DNA of 64,000 nucleotides from Marsupella aquatica (lineage: Eukaryota; Marchantiophyta), in contig OZ316899.1 of the NCBI GenBank assembly GCA_973895155.1, positions 16,616,001 through 16,680,000 of the forward strand, in the 5' to 3' direction. The translations under genes were made by a program, and so were the position numbers. The notes beneath the pieces are model-generated. The model searched no databases, was not told the DNA's origin, and saw only the letters and a program-made list of their open reading frames with translations. Positions 11,380 to 24,578 of this stretch are shown one piece after another; the first letter of the stretch is position 1, and each line of letters opens with the position of its first letter.

Positions 11380-11760
11380 TAAACGACTATTCAATACCGT
11401 ATAGGACTTGGAAACGACTGGGAAGGACTCTAGTCCTTTATAGGACTGCGAGTCGTATGTTTTGTTACTATAATCAACTGAGTCCTTTATAGAACTGGTT
11501 TATAAGTCGTTTAATAGACTGGATTTTCAGTCTATTTTAGTCTTTGTGTGGGTAGCTTTGGTGAGTCTTTTTCAGTCTTTTATGGGCTGCGATGGTGAGT
11601 CGTTGGGAACAACTCAAAAGGTTATGGAGGGTAGTCTTTAAATATACTTTGTGGGTTTATAAAATGACTAAAGTAGACACTTTGTGGGGGTTTATAAAAC
11701 GACTAAAGTAGACACTTTGTGGGGTATGTACAAGTCTTTCATGTCAACTGGAAATGAGTG
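11380..11760. repeat. Left subterminal repeats of CACTA-1
   Basis: Multiple short motifs occur: ACTCTAGTCCTTTATAGGAC, GAGTCCTTTATAGAACTG, several AGTCTTT, and a near-exact tandem repeat of about 33 bp (ACTTTGTGGG...GACTAAAGTAGAC) at 11645-11715. Related AGTCTTTA/AAAGACT motifs appear at 23880-24130. In En/Spm such subterminal motifs bind TNPA. The stretch from 11760 to 12246 has no gene beyond low-complexity sequence. Confidence 0.75.
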
Positions 11761-12246
11761 ATGAAGACCCCACTATACTACTTGGAATGAACTCACTCTT
11801 GTGCACAAATAACACATTTCATTCATGTTTTATTGTGTACTTGGAATGAACTCACTCTATAAGGTCACCATTCACCATGTTAACATTAGAACCTCACACA
11901 AATTTTCAGAAAGCCATCTTCTATACCATGTACACTAATATGAATTCACAGATTCAAACATCATAGACTACAAAGAAGGTCACAAAGCATTCGTCTATAC
12001 CATACACACTAATACTGAATTGATACAAAACAGATTCAAGTATCATAGACAATCACCATAGAGCCATAGTTTGACATCAATCACTTGTTTCATACATACA
12101 GAATTCAGAAATATCAATGTCACACACAACGGCTCCTTCATCCTCTTTACCAAATGGAAAAATTGGTACAGATATTTCTTGGATTTTTCCAAGGCAATGT
12201 CAAAATGTAACACAATTCACATGATTCTATCTACACTTGTATTCAG

Positions 12247-15200
12247 TCACTGCAGACTAACACACTCTGATGGCCAGAGCACAAGAGATCCTACTGCATC
12301 TGCAATTATTTCTTGAGGTGGATCATCGTCTCTATTCGGAAATGGCAAATTACAATCAGATACAATCACTGTAGTCAACAACACTACTACATGGTCATCC
12401 GGGACCACTTTGCCATGGAATTTAGCATGATCCGGTCACAAAATGCCTGTACCCACACATACCTGCGAGTCATTCTCCCATGATAGAAGATTATGGACTG
12501 GCTCTGCTGTGGCTATCACCTCCACCTTACCCTGGCTGTTTTTCTTGGCTTTCCTGGGTGGCTTATACATGACATTATTCATACCTTGGTTGCGAGTCAT
12601 GACTTTGGCACGAGTGTTTTGTGCTGGTGATCGAGAATTGGCTACACTCTTCTTCAAAGAATCTGCATCCATATTTGACACTTCCGATTGTGTAGCAGGA
12701 TTTCCCTGCGACATCATCTCAGTATCTGCTAACATTGTACTTGCTTCAATTGAAGCATCTACAATCTTACTTGCATCCAATGTTGCTCCCAAGTTTCGAC
12801 GTCGCTTCACCCTGCTCCCACTTGGTTGAGAGTCTGTCAACTCTGCATCAACTACAATTCAATGCATTGTCCAACATAAGTGAATCACTCATCACATGTG
12901 CGCCATGTACATGTCACCATCCACAAAGTTGTCACTATCTCCTTACCATTATGAACAGCCTTCTTCCCCTTCTTTGCCATTGCCATATCCTCCATGTCTG
13001 CTTCTGCTGATCAATAAACAGACCACAAGATTCAGGTTCAATCTATTAACCACTGAATTGTTTCTCAACAATGGTAGGAGAGGAATTTAAAGCATCAGCT
13101 TACCTGATACCTCCTTGGCTATGGTCACTGAGGCACTGGGCACATCTTTTTCATTGCTCTTTGAATCACCTGATACATCAATCATGATGTCACTTCAATT
13201 CCCAGTTTATCCAACCAATTCTTACAGAAAAGATTACCTCCAACCGGCTTAAGCTTCACAAAACTCCATGCACTTTTCAAATGTAATGTACTGGATCATA
13301 GCAGGTTACCTGTCTCAGCAACCTTTTTGCCATTCTGCTTACCGATTACAGGGTCCAGGTTCTCTGCCTCCACTCTTCCTGCATTCAAACCATTCACTCA
13401 ATTCATGAAAACTTACTTCTAACATTTGAACATAGGACACAATGAACAATGGGCCTCTCTTGTTTCAAAATCCTCATTGCATACCTGTGTCAGATTTGCC
13501 AATTCCCTTTTTTGTTAACAAGGGCACACTTTGTACAATGTTGCCCTCATTGTTTGGTTGGGAACCACCCAATTTTTCAATCACAAGCTTGAAATTAGAT
13601 TCCACTGATGCAAGAAGGTTCGCTACAGATGCCTCCACAATATCCAAACGATCAGCCAATTTACTTTCCACTCGAGGGAGTCCACACTCTAATGACTTCA
13701 ACCGTTCAGACATCTTTGTGAGAGTTGTAACAGTTCCCTGTCATAACACAGTTTACATATCTCAGATAATTGTCCCCAAGAACTGGTTGCTTACTTCCTA
13801 CTACAATTCTTTCTGATGCTCAAGGCCAAATAGTCACAGAACATATAGAATTACAACATAATCACCTGTTTGGAAGTCACACTTGTCACCTCACTCCTTT
13901 GTTTCATGAACTCCTCTCTCACTTCTTGTGCTGATGGTTCTTCACCTGTCAATTTCTTCTGCAGTCCACATCAACATACATATGAATGAAACCAAGTGTT
14001 GATTGTCAATGAAAATGTAATAATGGTAGCAAGATGATAAGTTTGAGGCTTACTATTAGGCATGTCACTGCCTTACCAATTGTTCTTTCACTGGAGCATA
14101 ACTTCCTCTCCCAGCCTGTGAAAGGTGTTTCACTTTGCCTCGAGCATTTGACATCAGTTCACTCTTGCTCTGTCCAGCCTCCGACATGAACCCTTTGATT
14201 AACCGTGTCCATTGATCCAGTTCCAATGATGGGGGTGGTGGCATTCTCCTGTTAGAACCATTGTCTATCCACATCCTTTTCAACCTATGCCTCTCTTGTT
14301 TCAAAATCCTCATTGCATAATCTGATATGCAATCTTCAACTGGGCCCTTACCATCATTACCAACATAGTCCCACCGTTCAAGAATGTCCTTGCAGATAGC
14401 AGCCCAATCAGCTTTGTTCTGACTCCTAAACTCTGTAATGCTCAAATCTAACCAACGCAATACTTCTCCTCTTAGGTCAGAATGCCAACGGTTCTTACCA
14501 TCACATGTGGGAGTTATCCAACCTTCGGAATTCACTTCTACTTTACCAAATTTGTTACTGTCTCCTGCCTTGGTACTCCCTGAAGCGCTACTAGGTGTCC
14601 CTCCACGGCCTGGTGTCCCCCCACGGCCTGGGGTCCCTCCACGGCCTGATCTCCCCCCACGGCCTGGATTGCATTGTCCAAACCTCCCTGGAGTCCCTGC
14701 ACATTTACAGGATCCATTTACAGTCACTTACATTAGGTAAGTATGAATCATAAATCCTGCTGCCAAATATACACTGGACTTCAGAGCAATTCTGCAATGA
14801 CCAAGTTACCTCTCCCTTGGCGCATAGATGGTTCTGGACCACCTGTCCTATTGCTTTGTCTTGATGAATTAGGGCCGTTTCTCCCGCCTGTGAATGATTG
14901 CCGCCTATCTGAACGTGGATGGCCTTTGTTGTTTTCGTGATTGTCCCAATCAGAGTCTGCATACCAACAGGTACATGCCACACTCATGGACCTGTAAGAT
15001 AAACTCTTTGCCCTAGCTACACATGAGATAAGTCCATATTGAGCTAAATCTCTACTACCATCACAAAATCACTAGCACAAGGCACTTACTTGTCCAATCA
15101 TCCTCCTCACCTGTCCATTGCCCTCTGTACCCGTCTCTACCACGCTCTGGGTGTTCATATTCATCCCATCCATCTTCTGCTCCATCATAGTCATCATCAT

Positions 15201-15432
15201 AATTATCAGGCGTCCCTTGCCAATAACTCTGGCTCCTTCTAGGGTATGGATTATGTGATTTCTCTCTAGCTGCCCACCTACCTGGGACTTGATGAGGGCC
15301 CTGTGCATCCTGCACAGGTGCATTTTTCTGTGAGCCCCCTGCATCTGGGTCTCCATCCATATCCAATCTTTCCTCTTCACCCCACTCTCCAAGCCCCATG
15401 TCTGTCTCCATGTCATCACCCTCTTCCCCCAT
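12247..15432 (-). CDS. TNPA-like protein of CACTA-1 (Transposase_24 and Transposase_23-like)
   Basis: Proposed exons on the minus strand: 15432-15090, 14956-14810, 14696-14077, 13958-13866, 13737-13485, 13378-13343, 13169-13104, 13003-12947 and 12842-12247. All junctions are GT-AG and the phases agree, giving 2,211 nt or 736 residues. The order is an acidic N-terminus, a Gly/Arg repeat (GRGGTPGRGGTPGRGG), and a Transposase_24-like region (KQERHRLKRMWIDNGSNRR; NARGKVKHLSQAGRGSYA; TGEEPSAQEVREEF). A Lys-rich linker and a C-terminal Transposase_23-like module (KFHGKVVPDDHVVV; DAVGSLVLWP) follow. One TGA at 12438-12436 lies in frame inside the last module, so the gene is either newly broken or spliced differently there. 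In En/Spm, TNPA binds subterminal repeats and works with TNPD. Confidence 0.75.
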
Positions 15433-15609
15433 AGCTTCTGCACAGCACCCACAACCAAACAGGGAGAATCAGCACACTAAATTCAAAGTATCAATCAATT
15501 TCATGCATATCCAACTATCCTAAACATCATTCCAGGCAGCAATTCCCGTTCTGTGACTCTGTGCAGGTAGTCATCCTCAACCTCATACTTGCCAATCGCC
15601 AGCTGTTGC

Positions 15610-18600
15610 CTATTGCAAATCATCAACCTCATCATATTCCATTTGCCCAGGTTCATCATATGTCTCTCTCAATGTTAAGGGGATGTAGTCAGTCCCTGCC
15701 CGAGTTGGAAGTACAGTCTCATGACTAGGATGCTCGAATGCAGCATGGTCATCCAAACTGAACTCTACTTTACTTCCATCCATCCGCCTGTTCCGTGCTT
15801 GGCTATGGCATACCACCCTCCAGCCATGTGACTCCTCCACATCTGCAAAGAAAGCCTGTTCAACTTGGCTAGGGAAAACAAAAGGCTCAGACCATTCTGG
15901 TACTCTGGACCTAAAATTGGCCAACAAGAACCCATCATGATCACGCTTCATGGTGGCCCTTGGTCTCTGCCACTCTGATTTCACCCATGATCCCTTCATC
16001 AATATCACTGGGACACTTGTGTTACCATAATTCAACACCCAAATGTCGGTCAACTCCCCCACGTAACCCATCTTCATCCACCCCCTCTGTTCTTCAGAGG
16101 TTCTCTGCTCAAACACATAAATCAAACCACAATCATATGATACACAATGGTCACCCTGCTCATCCCTCACTCGATAATGATTTCCATAAGCTCTCATCCG
16201 TTTGTAGGTCAGAATAGACAATCGTGGTGGCACAGATAGAAGATACAAATCCTTCTCCATATCTGGGTGATGTCTACTATGCTCTCGAATTGTCACCCGA
16301 ATCCACTGCTCGAACTGTGGGAAGGGATCCTGCTGCCCAGAGTGTGCAGCTTTTTGCATATCATATTCCCTGCAATATGAGGTACAGGCATAGTTAGGTC
16401 TAAACAACACATGACAACCTAAGATCACCCTTGGAACAGACAAGAAGCATCACAACAAAGGCAAGTCAATTCAATCACTCACCTCCACCATGGTTGCATA
16501 GGCTCTGTGTTTGCCAGCACATATGAATGAGCCTTGTCTCGAATCGCAACAGGCAGCTGAACAGCACGTCCCACACCTTCAACAACCTCGCCACTCACTC
16601 CATCATCTTCACCAGATTTCCAAACTCTTGTCATAGCTTCACCAGACCCAGCCATGTACTCTGTTAGGAATCCCAACGTCTCATCCTTAATGTACCCCAA
16701 TGCCATGGAAGCCTCTGGCCTGTAGTATGTTCTCACATGACCTTTCAACAACTTCATGTATCGCTCCATAGGGTACATCCATCTGGTACTGACTGGCCCA
16801 TACTGCCCTAGCTCTTCTACCACATGGATTAGGAGATGAGTCATAACATCAAAGAAAGCAGGGGGGAAGTATATCTCCAAGTCACAGAGGACATAAGCAG
16901 CATCCTGCTTCAACTGCTCCAATCCTTGGGGATCCCACACTTTCACACATATACGGCGAAATACATTGCACAGTCGAAGAATGACATTACGGACTGGTTT
17001 CTGCATGAGACCTCTAAGGCATAGGGGCAGAATGTGCTGCATCAACACATGGTAGTCATGTGTTTTCATACTGCCAAGTTTATTCTTTGTAATATGCTTC
17101 TTGAAGGCACCAGCATAGCCAGAGGGCACTTTCAGACAGCTCAATCTATACAAGAATGTCTTCCATTCATCCTGTGTGCACACATAGGGAGCTTGGAACT
17201 TGAGAAGTACATTGGGATTGCTTGCATGGGGCTTCAACCAAAGGTGAGGGCGAATCCCCTTCTGTTGCATATCAGCTCGAACTGCTCCTGTATCTTTCTC
17301 ACCCGACAAGAACTTCAGCAAGCTCTCACAAATATTTTTCTCAATGTGCATGACGTCCACATTGTGTTTGCTGGGCTCGAATTCCTGCACTCCACAAAGC
17401 AAAGAATTCAACAACAGAAACACTAATTAACCACATAGGAGGATTGTAACCAACATCAATCCACCATTGCTCCAATCTAAAATTGCAATCATACAGGGGC
17501 TGGAGGCTAAGTACATTACCCTCCAGTACTCCAACTCCAAGTCCATCAAGGTCTGTCTTTTCACACCGTGTTTCACCACTGGATCCTCAGGTTCTCGATC
17601 AGTGGCACTTCTCTTGTCCCAATCAGCCTTCCTGGCTGCCCACCTCAGGACTTGCTCTCTGGTGACCCTCTGTGGTGGGCCACGAAGCTCTGTTTTGTTG
17701 TTGAAGTGTGCAATTTGAGACCGTGTGTGCCTGTAAGGATGATCAACAGGCAGATACCTTCTATGCCCCTGAAATTTCATACTGTGCAGGGCATGCGACC
17801 ACTCACTTGTCACATTTTTCCCACATGGTGTGCACCCCACATAGCCCTTTGTCACTCGTCCAGATATGATGCCATGGCCTGGGTAATCTGCTATATCCAG
17901 CAAACAAATTGCATGCAGTCTAAAGGGGCTGGGTCGAAGAAGCCCCTTCAGAACATCATGGGTTAACACCCCTTCTATCCACAAAGTCTTCCACTCTTCC
18001 ACTGCTGGAGCCATCATGATATCTATGAATTGCTCGGTCACAGAAGCTGGTCCAGGGATTAACAGCACCATCATGACAAAAAACCTCTTTGTAGTCATCC
18101 ATGGGGGAAGGTTGTAATTTAGCAGCGTAACCGGCCAACATGAATAACGGTTGTTTTTGTCTCCAAATGGGTTTACTCCATCCAGTGATAGACCAAATCG
18201 AAAGTTCCGCTTCTCTGCAGCAAACTGTGGCCACCTCTCATCAACAAATTTCCAATGGTTGGAATCTCCAATGTGACGCTGCAGGCCATCACTGCTCTTG
18301 TTATCAGGAGTCCATGTCATCAGCTTGGAAATGGCAGGGCATCTAAACAGACGTTGTAGTCTAGGAATGAGAGGAAAATGACGAAGAACCTTGGCAGGGT
18401 GTGTACATTTCCCTACATTCTTGTACCTGTGCTTACCACAATGAGGGCATGTCAATTTATCTGCATGCTCTTTGCGAAAGAGAACACACCCATCAGGGCA
18501 TGCGTCAATAGACACATAGTTCAGCCCAAGGTTAGACATCAATTTCCTAGCCTCGTACATATTTTTTGGAATTGAATTACCATCTGGTAACACATTTCGG

Positions 18601-19310
18601 CGCAGGAAGGTCAACAACTCTGTCACAAATATATTGGGAACATTGTGATTGCCACAGATGTTCAACAACAACACGACAAAACCCAGCTTGGAGCAGTTCG
18701 ACCCCTCGTAGATAGGAATGCAAGCTTCTTTGATGTGTTTTGGGCCCCCAAACACCCACTCCCTCTCTGCTGCACCTTCCCCAATGTCAAAGTCAGGTTC
18801 AGCTTGGCCGTCGCCAATGTGTGGCTGCGGTTCATTGTCCTCTTCTGATTCCACTGTGTCGTAAAAAGCATCAAGGTCTTCAAAAATCTCTTGAACCATT
18901 CTTGGGACATCCATCCCACCGTCCTCAGTGACTGCCTCTGCATCTCCATCTTGGTCATCCACGTTCTCATGTTGGACCCCAGGACCATCCTCTGCACAGT
19001 CTATGTCCTGCTCTACGTAGTCTCTACGCCTAGCTGTATTAGAATCCACAAAGTCAGCTCTCCACTCTTCATCAGAGGAGTCTTCTTCTGCTGGTACATT
19101 CCAAACCCTCCACCGAGGGTGCCTTTCATGCCGCAGCAGGTGAAGGTGCACAGTGTTCAAACTCAATGACTTGAATCCTTGGCACTGTGTGCATGGGCAT
19201 CTCATCCTCCTACTCCTACCTTGGGCGGCCCGGGCTTGTTCACGCATCCACAATTTAGAATCATGATGCCTAATCCTAAATGGGTTGTGAAGAGGCAACC
19301 TTGGAGCCAT
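15610..19310 (-). CDS. TNPD-like transposase of CACTA-1 (Transposase_21)
   Basis: A three-exon model (19310-17520, 17384-16483, 16369-15610) has GT-AG junctions (GTAATG, GTGAGT donors; GTGCAG, TTGCAG acceptors). It keeps the frame throughout and gives 1,150 residues without a stop. I use the ATG at 19310 because the upstream in-frame codon is GTG. Domains in order are an N-terminal Transpos_assoc-like segment with CPCTQC, an acidic stretch, Transposase_21 (FRFGLSLDGVNPFG; LLDIADYPGHGIISG; VGCTPCGK), then HNVDVMHIEKNICESLL. A DUF4218-like region (YYRPEASMALGYI) and a C-terminal DUF4216-like region (DIWVLNYGNTSVPV; EPFVFPSQVEQAFF) complete it. Asp in SLDG, LLDI and NVDVMH are the likely catalytic acids. 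It should cut and join element ends. Confidence 0.9.
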
Positions 19311-19322
19311 CACTATACACAC

Positions 19323-22300
19323 GCACTCAGCACCCTGTCATTTTATTATGCAAGTGAAAAATACACTTCCTGTTAAGGATTTCACCCCCGACTGTACTTG
19401 CCAAAATACGTAACGTTCCAAAAAAACAAAAAATATAGGTGCCTGAGTCATGTACCTATTCTCAAGTGAATGAGACAAAATTCCTAAATGTTTGAGGGTG
19501 TCAACTCCTCCGCTGTCCTCACATGTACTGCCTCTACACGTACATCCATGACCATATCAGAGTCCAATCATGTATAGTCATAGACACAGGTGCCAGGTGC
19601 GAGACCGGTGTGAGATGTCCTCATCTTACTACCACATCAAATACGGATACCAATCTTGTTGTCGATGCCACTCAGCCCTGAGGTACTCAGGCATGTACAT
19701 TAAGTCATCAAGGTCTAAACCCTGCTCATGCCATGGTGGTCTTCGATCCGTGCCTACAAGCAGTGGCAGCAGTGCCCTCCATGGTGCACATGTTGCTACC
19801 AAGTCCCTCCACTGGGTACTAATTAGTCTATATTTGCAGATATCTTGTGCGCCAGACACCACAAGAACCCTGACTTACATGCAATCGATACAATCTGCTT
19901 CTGTTGGCTGTCCTACAGCTCATGGCAGTGCCGTTGGGATAGGGTAAGTGAATATTGCCATAGCTGAAGCACATTGAGCTTGCAGCAAGAAGTGAAGGAG
20001 CATGGCCAAAAGCAGAAAAGACAGACAGGTTTTACAAGAAGAAACTAACAACCGCCAATCTGCTCAAATCCGCTGCATAGATCAAACCCTCCAAACTACA
20101 CAGCCCTCCTTTGAAAACAATCCAATGTGCTTTGGCTGGTGGATGACAAGGACTGGGAGAAGAGGAAACGTCTGCACAATCAATCCAAATGACGGGACAC
20201 AGAGACCAGGCACAGAGAGGATTTGTGCTTAGACAAAAACCACAAATTGTAGCATGGGCGCCATAGCATTCTAGACAAAGCACAAAACATAGAATCTATG
20301 AATCTATGACTCATGGACTAACAAAATGATTGGGTAGCATGGCAAAAGGAAAGACAAATTTCAAAATGACAACATGGCCCGTTTCCGCCATTCATTTGAC
20401 GTTGCTAGGTGTCCGTAAGATGACTGACCCACAGACAATCCCGACAACCTCATCTGACAGACTGCTTTTCTAGTGTGAAGAAATACATGATTACAAGCAA
20501 CACCATGCCTCATCCAAGCAGGGAATTGAAAACATAACCATGTCATTCCTGTATTGGACAGTGTCCTCTGCCATTGCACTGCATAGTTGTTATTCCATGT
20601 TGGTTGTCAACAGTTTGTTGGCTTGCCACAGCCTAGATAGAACAATAAAATACTGTATATGAATACAACAAGAAAAATCTGCATACAGCGATGGCCTGGT
20701 CACTTGAGGAAAAAACAAAACTAAGAAGGCAGGCACACGGGCAACCGAGAAAAAAAGCTAGTGGCGCCTCGCGGAGAATCCAGAATGGTAATGCCCTTGC
20801 CCAGAAGCTTGGGAAACAAAAGAGAAAAAAACAAAAACGAGCTACCGACCACCGTCTTGACCAGGCCCGACATCCAAGGTATGGCTGGAGGCTGTGGTCC
20901 CCCCCTTAGTAAAGAAAAGGATGCAAGTCGGAGCACGGGGCACAAGGCATGTTTGGATCCAGGGAGGAGCAAAACAGTAATGTCAAGCAAGAAGTGTGGA
21001 GAGACCAAATTCAGTAAACAAAAATAGGGGAGAACAAACATACATCAGCAGCAGCAGGAAACGAGAAAGTTGATTTGGGAGGGATTGTAGGGAGAGAGCT
21101 TTCGGTGGGCTCGGCTATGCGTGAAATATCGGGAGATAGATGTGCGAGAGAGTGAAGAGGGTGGCAAGCGGAAGACAGGTTGGGACTGGTCCCTTGGTGC
21201 CGGGGGGTAATATATGGGGTTTCAATGAACAATGGGCCAGTTTGAGGAGGATTAAGTAGCGCACACCCCACGTTCTTGGGTGGTGGTTGGGTGGGGTTTT
21301 GTTTGATTGAAGAAGAAATCACCATTATCTTCTGGAAGAAAGAAAATCGCAGGAAACAGTGGACGGGAGAACAAGGCATGTAATAGAGTACTCGCGGTTA
21401 CTCTAACGGTGCACGAACACTCACCTCTGTCTTCCGCTTTGTCAATGTGGCCGATAAATCCCAGAGCGCTGCCAAGCTTGGTCGTTGCTCGATGGTTGAA
21501 AGTGCGCAGCTCAGGTCCCTAGCTGAATGTTCAACTCAATGTGGGATGCGGCATCTCCTCTTGGTTGACAACGCGCAATAGCGCTTGATGGTTGACAGTG
21601 CGCAGCTCAGCTTCGAGTTCCAACGTTACGATGCACAACGTTACGAACACACAACAATGGGAGTAGGCGGCGACAGGAATATCAGCTCTGAAGTGCAACC
21701 TTCACAGCTCACGCACATTCCAAGACTGTAAAAAAAGTCCGGTTCATGTTGTTACCGATTCTCACACCACATAAAGTCCACAATCCATAAAACACCCGTA
21801 GCGCGCCCGTAGAATAGATGCAACCCGCATGCAGCTTCACCAGCTGCAAATGGTAAGCAACAATAGAGGTAGTGGCAAGCAGAGAAAATAGAGAAGGCCA
21901 AGCATAGGCGACTTCAACTCTAACCTCCTTGCTTGACCCAGGCCTGAATGTCAGTCCACAGTGACCTCCAATCTGTTCGATCCCTTCCGCAAGCAGCCGA
22001 GCGGCAGACGACAATGTAGGGATCAAGAACCAAGTGCCAGGCGGACATTGCACAAAATGAGGAACGGGGGCATAGACAAAATCTACCGAAATGTACCGAA
22101 ATCTACTCCCTGGGGTCCAGCCCACGGATGGACATCATGCAAGGTGGTCAAAAATGGTAAGTGCAATCATTGGAGAGCTGTAGTCGCGATTACTAACGGT
22201 GCATCCACAAAATGCGTCGTCAAGTTGTCGGTGCGGCCGCAACAATTTTGACAGTCTCAGGATCACAGGTCCACAAACAAGTTGCAAATGAAGACACGCA

Positions 22301-24160
22301 ACGTCCAGGAGGGAAAGTCCGCAACACTAACCCTTTGTAAAGCCCCCGAGCTTACCTTCTAGCTGCCGACGCAAAGAGAAAACCTACTTGGACACTGAAG
22401 CAACCCTAAACTCAGAGTCTCACCTTAGCGCAACATCTCCTGGATTGGATTCAGCTAGCGTTGGCCCACTCTAAGCTCCCGCGCCGCTCCTTGTTGCTTC
22501 ACCGTGTCCTCCCCAATGCCTCCTTTGGAGTCGCATGTAGTCTGCAGCTCACGACTCACGAACGTTAGGCCCACAACCTTGCACAAGACACAAACGGCAT
22601 TCACTATGTTCACCCAATGCCTCTGCACAGGTGCTATATTCGGGTCGATCCTGCATTCAGCGATGGCGGTAAAAGGTAAGGGGCAATCTTCAATCGTCAC
22701 AAGACAACGCTACACATTCAACCAGCACAGGGAGTAGACGCTAGCAGCTTTGCATTTGAACGCTTGGCAGATCAATGCACTTACAACAGGAGGATGCAAC
22801 TGCTCACAGCTCGCGTGAGGTGCTCGGGATGGCAAGAGTGTATACACTTAGAGCAGCATGACGCTTGGACTGATCGAGAAAGCTCATTGTCAATGAAAAA
22901 CCCTTTGGCAAAACCCCGAACACCCAAGACCCCACCACCTTGTTTCGACCACTAAGTCACGAAGAATTCTCCCGCGCCTTGCCCATGTAGTTTAGTCCGG
23001 CCCAAAAGTTAAGCGTAAACCCTTAAACAGAATTAGGGGAAGGAATTTACAAAGCCCTAACCGTTGGGGTGAGCCGTTGAGCACAGAAGCATATGTTCTG
23101 TAAACACTAGTGGACTCCAACAAGGCAAAAATGGCCTGGCAAATTACCCTAAGAAGGCAATGAATGGTCATATTTGCACATACATGGTCGGCACATAGTG
23201 GCATTCTATTGTGCCATAATCAGGATTAAGGTTGCCCAACATTAAATCCAGTCCTAAAATGCAATATTCCTAATTTGCTATGATGACCAAAGCACTTACA
23301 GTCACCCTAACCCAAGACTTAGTGCAAGCAGTCATGTAAGCTCGTTTCCGTTGAGGTGACCCGTTGAGCATAATAAGTACGTCCGCGCCAGAGTGTTAGG
23401 CAACAAAAGACACAAAACTAACACGGGTTAAGGATAACTTTAAATAAAATCCTTTGGTGACAAAGTCATGGCCACTTAATTAGTTGTGCCCCACCCTAAC
23501 CCTCCCCCCCCCCCCCCCCCTTGTGGAATTAATCTTGGATCAAAAGGCACCATCATTTAGACTAAAATCAATCACGGGCTAGACTGTTCATTGTGCCAAT
23601 TAGTGGCCATGACCCTATTAAAATGACACTAGTTGGCAATGCGGAATATATCATGGTGTGGGAGTTGTACCTAGCTAGGGTTATAGTGATGCATTAGTTC
23701 CGGTTCCGGTTAGAAACCACCCTAAGCCCTCCAGTACAGTTGTACCCTAAGTTATGAAAAGTACCCGTTACATGGATATTTACGGTGCAATGTTAGTTAA
23801 GGTTGGTGATATATACAAGGCATGTCCTTAAGCACTTAGGCCAAAAAGTAGCATGTCACCGGTCCTTCTTAAGTATACTCTTATCATGAACCCTTGTAAG
23901 ACTTTGTATTATACTAGTCTTTGTGTGGACCTTTAGAGTGATTCCAAGAACAAAACCCATGATGTCCTAGAGTGTTCACCCTTCACAAAGTAGCAAGGTT
24001 ACTTTTCATAGTCTTTAACTAAACCGGAAAACACTCAAAGTCTTTTATAGTCTTTAACAAAACCTTGGCAATGGATGCGAGTCATTTAAAGTATGGAAGA
24101 AGGACTTAGTGGGCTTAGTCCTATAAGGTATGGTCTAAATTACCCCGATTTCTACTAGTG
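19323..24160. other. CACTA-1 5' region without recognisable gene
   Basis: About 4.8 kb between the TNPD start and the right terminus. It holds a near-duplicate GCTTGATGGTTGACAGTGCG motif (about 21490 and 21580), a 17-C run (23504-23520) and the right subterminal repeats (23880-24150, AGTCTTT and GACTTAGTGGG motifs). A short minus ORF at 19629-19862 looks protein-like but has no recognised motif. Promoter and leader of TNPD are expected near 19.3-20 kb, but no clear TATA box was identified. Confidence 0.5.
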
Positions 24161-24578
24161 TATACTCATTCATGGATGGGTACTCTGGTTATAACCAAAT
24201 CAGGATTAGGCAGGAGGACCAAATCAAGGCAGACTTCATCACGAAATGGGGGATCTATGTCTTCAATCGTATGCCGTTTGGACTCTGTAACGCACCAGCT
24301 ATGTTCCAACAATTAATGGTGAACATTTTCCATGACTACTTGAGAAAGTTCATGGAAATCTTCATTGATGACTTTGCAGTATTTGGGAAGGCATCAAAAC
24401 ATGCTAAATACCTCAGGAAGACCTTCATGAGATGCAGAGAGGTAGGTCTCAAGTTACACCCAGATAAATGTTTCTTTGGAGTTACAGAATGTATACTGCT
24501 CGGTCACAAGGTATCAAAGAAGGGCATTGAGATTGACAAGGGTAAGCTAGCAGTATGGCTAGATATCATGCAACCTAA
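24161..24578 (+). pseudogene. RT central part of A1
   Basis: The frame resumes after CACTA-1 with MDGYSGYNQIRIRQEDQ, MPFGLCNAPAMFQQL and the RT catalytic box FIDDFAVFG (24361-24387). It stays open to LDIMQPK, where the Harbinger element interrupts it at 24578; the continuation is at 29403. Here the two RT aspartates are intact. The sequence is nearly collinear with 39721-40130 in A2. Confidence 0.9.

Larger units (their letters stand above)
11346..24160 (-). mobile_element. CACTA-1: complete 12.8-kb En/Spm-type transposon
   Basis: Left end CACTAGTAGAAACCGGGG; the right end read inverted is CACTAGTAGAAATCGGGG. The TSD is TAT at 11343-11345 and 24161-24163. The A2 copy provides the uninterrupted target (near 39708), so the boundaries are exact. 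Both genes run on the minus strand: TNPD-like (15610-19310) and TNPA-like (12247-15432). Both ends carry subterminal repeats with AGTCTTT or CCTTTATAGGACT-type motifs. CACTRCAA-type ends, a 3-bp TSD and this gene pair are diagnostic of plant CACTA elements. With one possible lesion in TNPA it may be recently active. Confidence 0.95.

Noticed and set aside
12443-12829. 128-codon plus-strand ORF
   Set aside because: It is antisense to the TNPA-like last exon, which has matching splice phases and a recognisable domain.
19629-19862. 77-codon minus-strand ORF with protein-like composition
   Set aside because: No recognised motif, no supported start and no clear link to TNPD; noted but not called as a gene.
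20721-21041. ORFs on both strands in the 19.4-24 kb CACTA region
   Set aside because: Overlapping ORFs with no motif, mutually exclusive strands and no splice context; treated as chance.
23504-23520. 17-base C homopolymer as a functional element
   Set aside because: Low complexity only; length may be affected by sequencing error.
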